Source of the DNA: Chromera velia
Lineage: Eukaryota; Sar; Chromeraceae
NCBI GenBank assembly: GCA_018398765.1
Contig: JAHBMJ010000407.1
Coordinates: 1-48,337 of the forward strand
Length of the DNA: 48,337 nucleotides
Direction of reading: 5' to 3'
This document shows positions 45,380-48,337 of the stretch, piece after piece. The notes under the pieces were generated by a model. It made no database searches. It worked only from the letters and a program-made list of their open reading frames with translations, and was not told the DNA's origin. A program made the position numbers and the translations under genes. How positions within the stretch are numbered: the stretch's first letter is position 1; each line of letters begins with the position of its first letter.

Positions 45380-47142
45380 GTCTGTCTCTCTGTCTGTATG
45401 AAGAAAGAGGAAAAGGAAAAGAAAAGACGATATAGTCTGTCTGTCTGTGTTTCTTTTTGTCTGTTGTGTTTATGAAGAAAGGGAGGGAGAAGAAGAAGAA
45501 ACATATGGTCTGTCTGTCTGTCTGTGTGAAGAGAAAGATGGTCAATGGTGGTCAACCAGAACGTGAGTCGCACCGTGAGCTTGTCTCCTCCCTTCCATCT
45601 CTATTTTGACCTTGCTCCCTTTATTCCGTTCTGTCAGAGGAACATTCAACCAGAATGAAGGGGAAGAACGAGGCAAAGGGGGTGCATTTCACTGACTGAA
45701 GGAGACTGAGAAAAAGAGGTGGACCACACACACAAGGCTCGAGAAAGACGCAGGCCGACACATAAAGTCGATAGAGAAAAGGGGGCGGAAGAGCTGAAGA
45801 AAAAGTTTCACTCTAGTGATTGTTTTTGGGCTACGTACGGTTTTACTTCATCGTTGCTACGTCTTCGCGCAAGCATGATCCCTTCTGTGTGCTTTCATCG
45901 CTTGCCAACCGGCTGACTGGCACCACCTGCTTTCATGTCCGTCTGTGTGCATGCATGTGCACACCAGTGTTTCGCTGTGTTCGTGTGTGTACCTGACTGA
46001 GTGCACGATGTTCTCTTTATGTATTTATTTATTTATTTGCAGATTGCTGATGAAATTCGTCATCTGGTGGACCTTCACGACGCTGTGATTCCGACGATTT
46101 TGGAAATTCCGTCGAAGGACAAACCTTTCGATCCTGCAAAGGTCCGTCGGTCTGTCCTTTCTGTCTGGACAGATAGCTACTTTCAGAATTGTGTGGGAGC
46201 TTCCAAGAGTGGACAATATGATACGTTACGAGGTGTCGGTCCGCCTGCTTATCTGTGAGTCTGTCTGAGAATGCACATATGACTGGAGAAGAAGGGAAGT
46301 GAAATACTGAAATAAGATACAAACCGTCTGTTTGCGTTGAGCTAACTGAAGGCTCATATGAGGTGTACATATAAATTGTTATGCTGTACATATAAATTGC
46401 ACAGAACAAGAAGGAGAGGAAGTAGTTGTAGAAAGTCCTGTCTTTGTCTCAGCTCCAGACGGTGAAATAAAAACTAGGGTCGCCCTCCCGCCGTCCTGCG
46501 CTCCGAGAGTCCCTGCATGCAGTCGCGCACAGTTTTGAAACAATGAATGAATATTTGTTTGTTTGTTGACAGCTGCATCGATCGATCTGTCGGTTGATTG
46601 AAGGACCAAAACGGATCTTCTAGTTGAACTGCATTGCCCCTCGTGCCATCAGCGTGAAAGCGTCTCTCAACAGACAAGCAAACGAACAGGCATACCTACA
46701 TCCACACTCACAAGAACACAGTTTGAGACACTGAGAAGGGGAAGGGGGAAATGGACGGATCGAAGCCATCGCATGTGTCGCACTCAGACAGTCGGTGGTC
46801 AAAGCCTGTCCGAAAGAGATCCATGCAGACGGACTCCGTCCGCTTTGGCTCGCGGGTGGCGTGTGCCTCAGCAGAGGGTGGCTCGTCAATCAAGCTTGCC
46901 TACAGCTCCTAGCTCAGAACTTTTCACTTTCCGACCTCACGAAACCTACAAGAGAGCCACTTTGGACGGTCACGGTCGTCTTTTTGTAGAGAAGCTGTTT
47001 ACTCCGACCTGCCTGGCCGCATCTTTTTTTGTCTCTCTTTCCCCTTCGGATTCTTGTAGCCTTTGACCTCCACTCGTGTGTGCAGGATTCAACGCTGCAA
47101 CGCGTGAAGGTTTTCTTTGGGGGGAACCTCGACGGCTTCTGA
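44572..47142 (+). CDS. VMA7: V-type H+-ATPase subunit F
   Basis: Exons: 44572..44634, 44766..44847, 45091..45173, 46043..46141, 47086..47142, all phases consistent, 127 residues, the family's usual size. Subunit F sits in the V1 rotor stalk with subunit D and couples ATP hydrolysis to proton pumping into vacuoles and other endomembrane compartments (family knowledge). Diagnostic stretches: LKVAIIGDE-DTVTGFMLAGIG, GQGRTNFFVCDA, DIEEAWKNFIERRDIGMIMI, SQY-IADEIRHL, IPTILEIPSKDKPFDPAK and the C-terminal DSTLQRVKVFFGGNLDGF. The start is the Met of MAPKKRFVGG just before the conserved core. Donors are GTGGGG, GTCAGT, GTCAGT and GTCCGT; three of four acceptors are TGCAG. Nothing unusual in the protein. 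Confidence 0.96.
45330..45530. repeat. GTCT tandem repeats in V-ATPase F intron 3
   Basis: Several blocks of GTCT units (45330-45395, about 45434-45455 and 45508-45526) separated by AGAAGAAA-rich spacers, itself a loosely repeated unit of about 80-100 bases. Confidence 0.85.
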
Positions 47143-47937
47143 TCATGGCTCACTTTAGAGTCATGTAGCGTCAACGCATCGTATTGTACTGGGTATTGTA
47201 CCGATCGTTGTTACAAAGTTGTACAAACACAACCAAAATGTATACGTGTACAACAATTTTTTGTGCATTAATTGAGTTAAACCTAGTGCACAATAGAATC
47301 AAAATAGAATATTGAATGAAGGAAAACTATAGGTGCATTGATTATACTGCCAGTGTCATATTATGATACGATATTCTTTAATCATTTACATTTTTTTATT
47401 TATGTCTCGATGTACCGTCAGTTGAAGCAGTACGTTAATTTGCTTTGTACATCAATTTTGAATATTAGTATATTTGATCCATCATCATTATATGCCATCG
47501 TTGTCTGCCTAGACTAGTGGCCTAGCCTTCGAGGCTTCCAACGTTTGGCAAGAGATAAGCTTGGCAGCCCTCCCCCAAAGGAGAAAGCACACGTAAAAAC
47601 ACGACAAATGATCCCCAGCGGCTCAAAAGGGGCTTGTCCTGAACTATGAGAAAAGGTCGGCTTTAAACGCTGGTCTGCAGGATTAAAAGATGGCCGCGGG
47701 CTAGGCCGGGGGGAGCTAAGCTACCCACCTTCTTCTATTCTATCTCTCTTTTTTTCTCTTTTTCTTCATTTTCTTTGCTTTTCCCTGACCGGTGTTCGTA
47801 TACTGCAAAGATGTTTAGTCACTTGTGATTAGAATATATTTAATTATCCCATGAAGTGATTGAATGTGATTGAATAAAGTGATTAATTAGCCAAAGTCCG
47901 ATTTTTACTAGTCTTTAATACCTTAGTAGTGACCATG

Positions 47938-47983
47938 TTTGATTTGATTATATTTGATTTGATTTGATTTGATTTGATTTGAG
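47938..47983 (+). repeat. TTTGA tandem repeat
   Basis: About eight TTTGA units with one TATAT interruption. Confidence 0.9.
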
Positions 47984-47989
47984 CTTCAA

Positions 47990-48012
47990 CCTCAAATATT
48001 TGATATTTGAGG
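47990..48012. repeat. Palindrome
   Basis: CCTCAAATAT and ATATTTGAGG are exact reverse complements around TTG. A further GAGGTTAACCTC palindrome follows within 20 bases. Confidence 0.85.
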
Positions 48013-48337
48013 TAAGATTTGAGGTTAACCTCTTAGGGTTCCTCACTGAGTCACTGACTTACTGTCACTCTGATCATTTTTCTCATGACAATAGTTATCA
48101 GAACATTTCTGATGTATGTTTCAAAAATTTAAAAAAATATATATAAAATTATAACTTATCAGTTCCATAAAAAAAATATGCCTGTGTGGCAGTGTATATA
48201 CACTAGTCACTGAGACTCACTCTAGTACTAATAGAGATTAAGAACGTAAAATTGATAGATTTGAAATTGCATATGACTTTTTGTTGATACGATAAAGTTA
48301 GAGCACGTACCAAAATTGAGGTGACAATCACTCAGCT

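Larger units (their letters stand above)
47143..48337. other. AT-rich region downstream of V-ATPase F
   Basis: No gene seen. It contains the V-ATPase 3' UTR, then AT-rich sequence with a run of TTTGA units and a palindrome near its right end. Confidence 0.55.

Noticed and set aside
45262-45573. Asp-Arg-Gln-Thr repeat ORFs on the minus strand
   Set aside because: Translation of the GTCT microsatellite in a V-ATPase intron.
48020-48045. Telomere-like TTAGGG
   Set aside because: A single occurrence (CTTAGGGTTCC), not an array.

Overview
This is a nuclear genome segment of a eukaryotic protist. Three host genes can be resolved exon by exon, with GT-AG introns whose phases all add up: a minus-strand Hsp110-type Hsp70 chaperone cut by the left edge, a nine-exon tubulin tyrosine ligase-like (TTLL) glutamylase on the minus strand, and the five-exon V-ATPase subunit F gene on the plus strand. 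A TTLL enzyme implies cilia or flagella. Many introns with simple repeats, leucine-rich-repeat (LRR) genes full of G-runs, and a high transposon load fit an alveolate or stramenopile alga; a chromerid (Chromera-like) source is my best guess, by inference only.

Layout. 1-1962: 5' half of the Hsp110 gene. 1963-4256: GC-rich upstream region, then the end of an unrecognised plus-strand gene. 4257-6640: minus-strand gag-like remnant next to broken helical-repeat coding. 6641-8383: no gene. 8384-15287: TTLL gene. 15961-25719: a decayed Ty3/gypsy chromovirus with 278-bp LTRs and a 5-bp target duplication; its 3' LTR is split by a 3.77-kb hAT-like DNA transposon that has an 8-bp target duplication and carries pieces of other genes. 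26053-30103: minus-strand LRR gene with frameshifts and stops. 31181-33007: 5'-truncated non-LTR (LINE) reverse transcriptase. 35219-40989: Penelope-like element with terminal direct repeats and the permuted order GIY-YIG endonuclease then reverse transcriptase. 41220-43707: short LTR element with minus-strand gag-like ORFs. 44151-47142: TATA box and V-ATPase F gene. 47143-48337: AT-rich, no gene seen.

Four patterns cut across the window. (1) Of 16 introns in the three solid host genes, 13 have C at donor position +3 (consensus GTCAGT, not GTRAGT), and 14 end in TGCAG. (2) The paired terminal repeats differ almost only by transitions. (3) Long transposon reading frames are interrupted by in-frame stops with few frameshifts, as expected from C-to-T mutation. 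(4) The Penelope-like element has two reading frames, the second fusing an N-terminal GIY-YIG nuclease to a C-terminal reverse transcriptase with its catalytic residues intact.

The host genes have unrelated jobs (chaperone, axonemal tubulin modification, vacuolar acidification) and no sign of joint regulation. Most of the window between them is accumulated mobile DNA.
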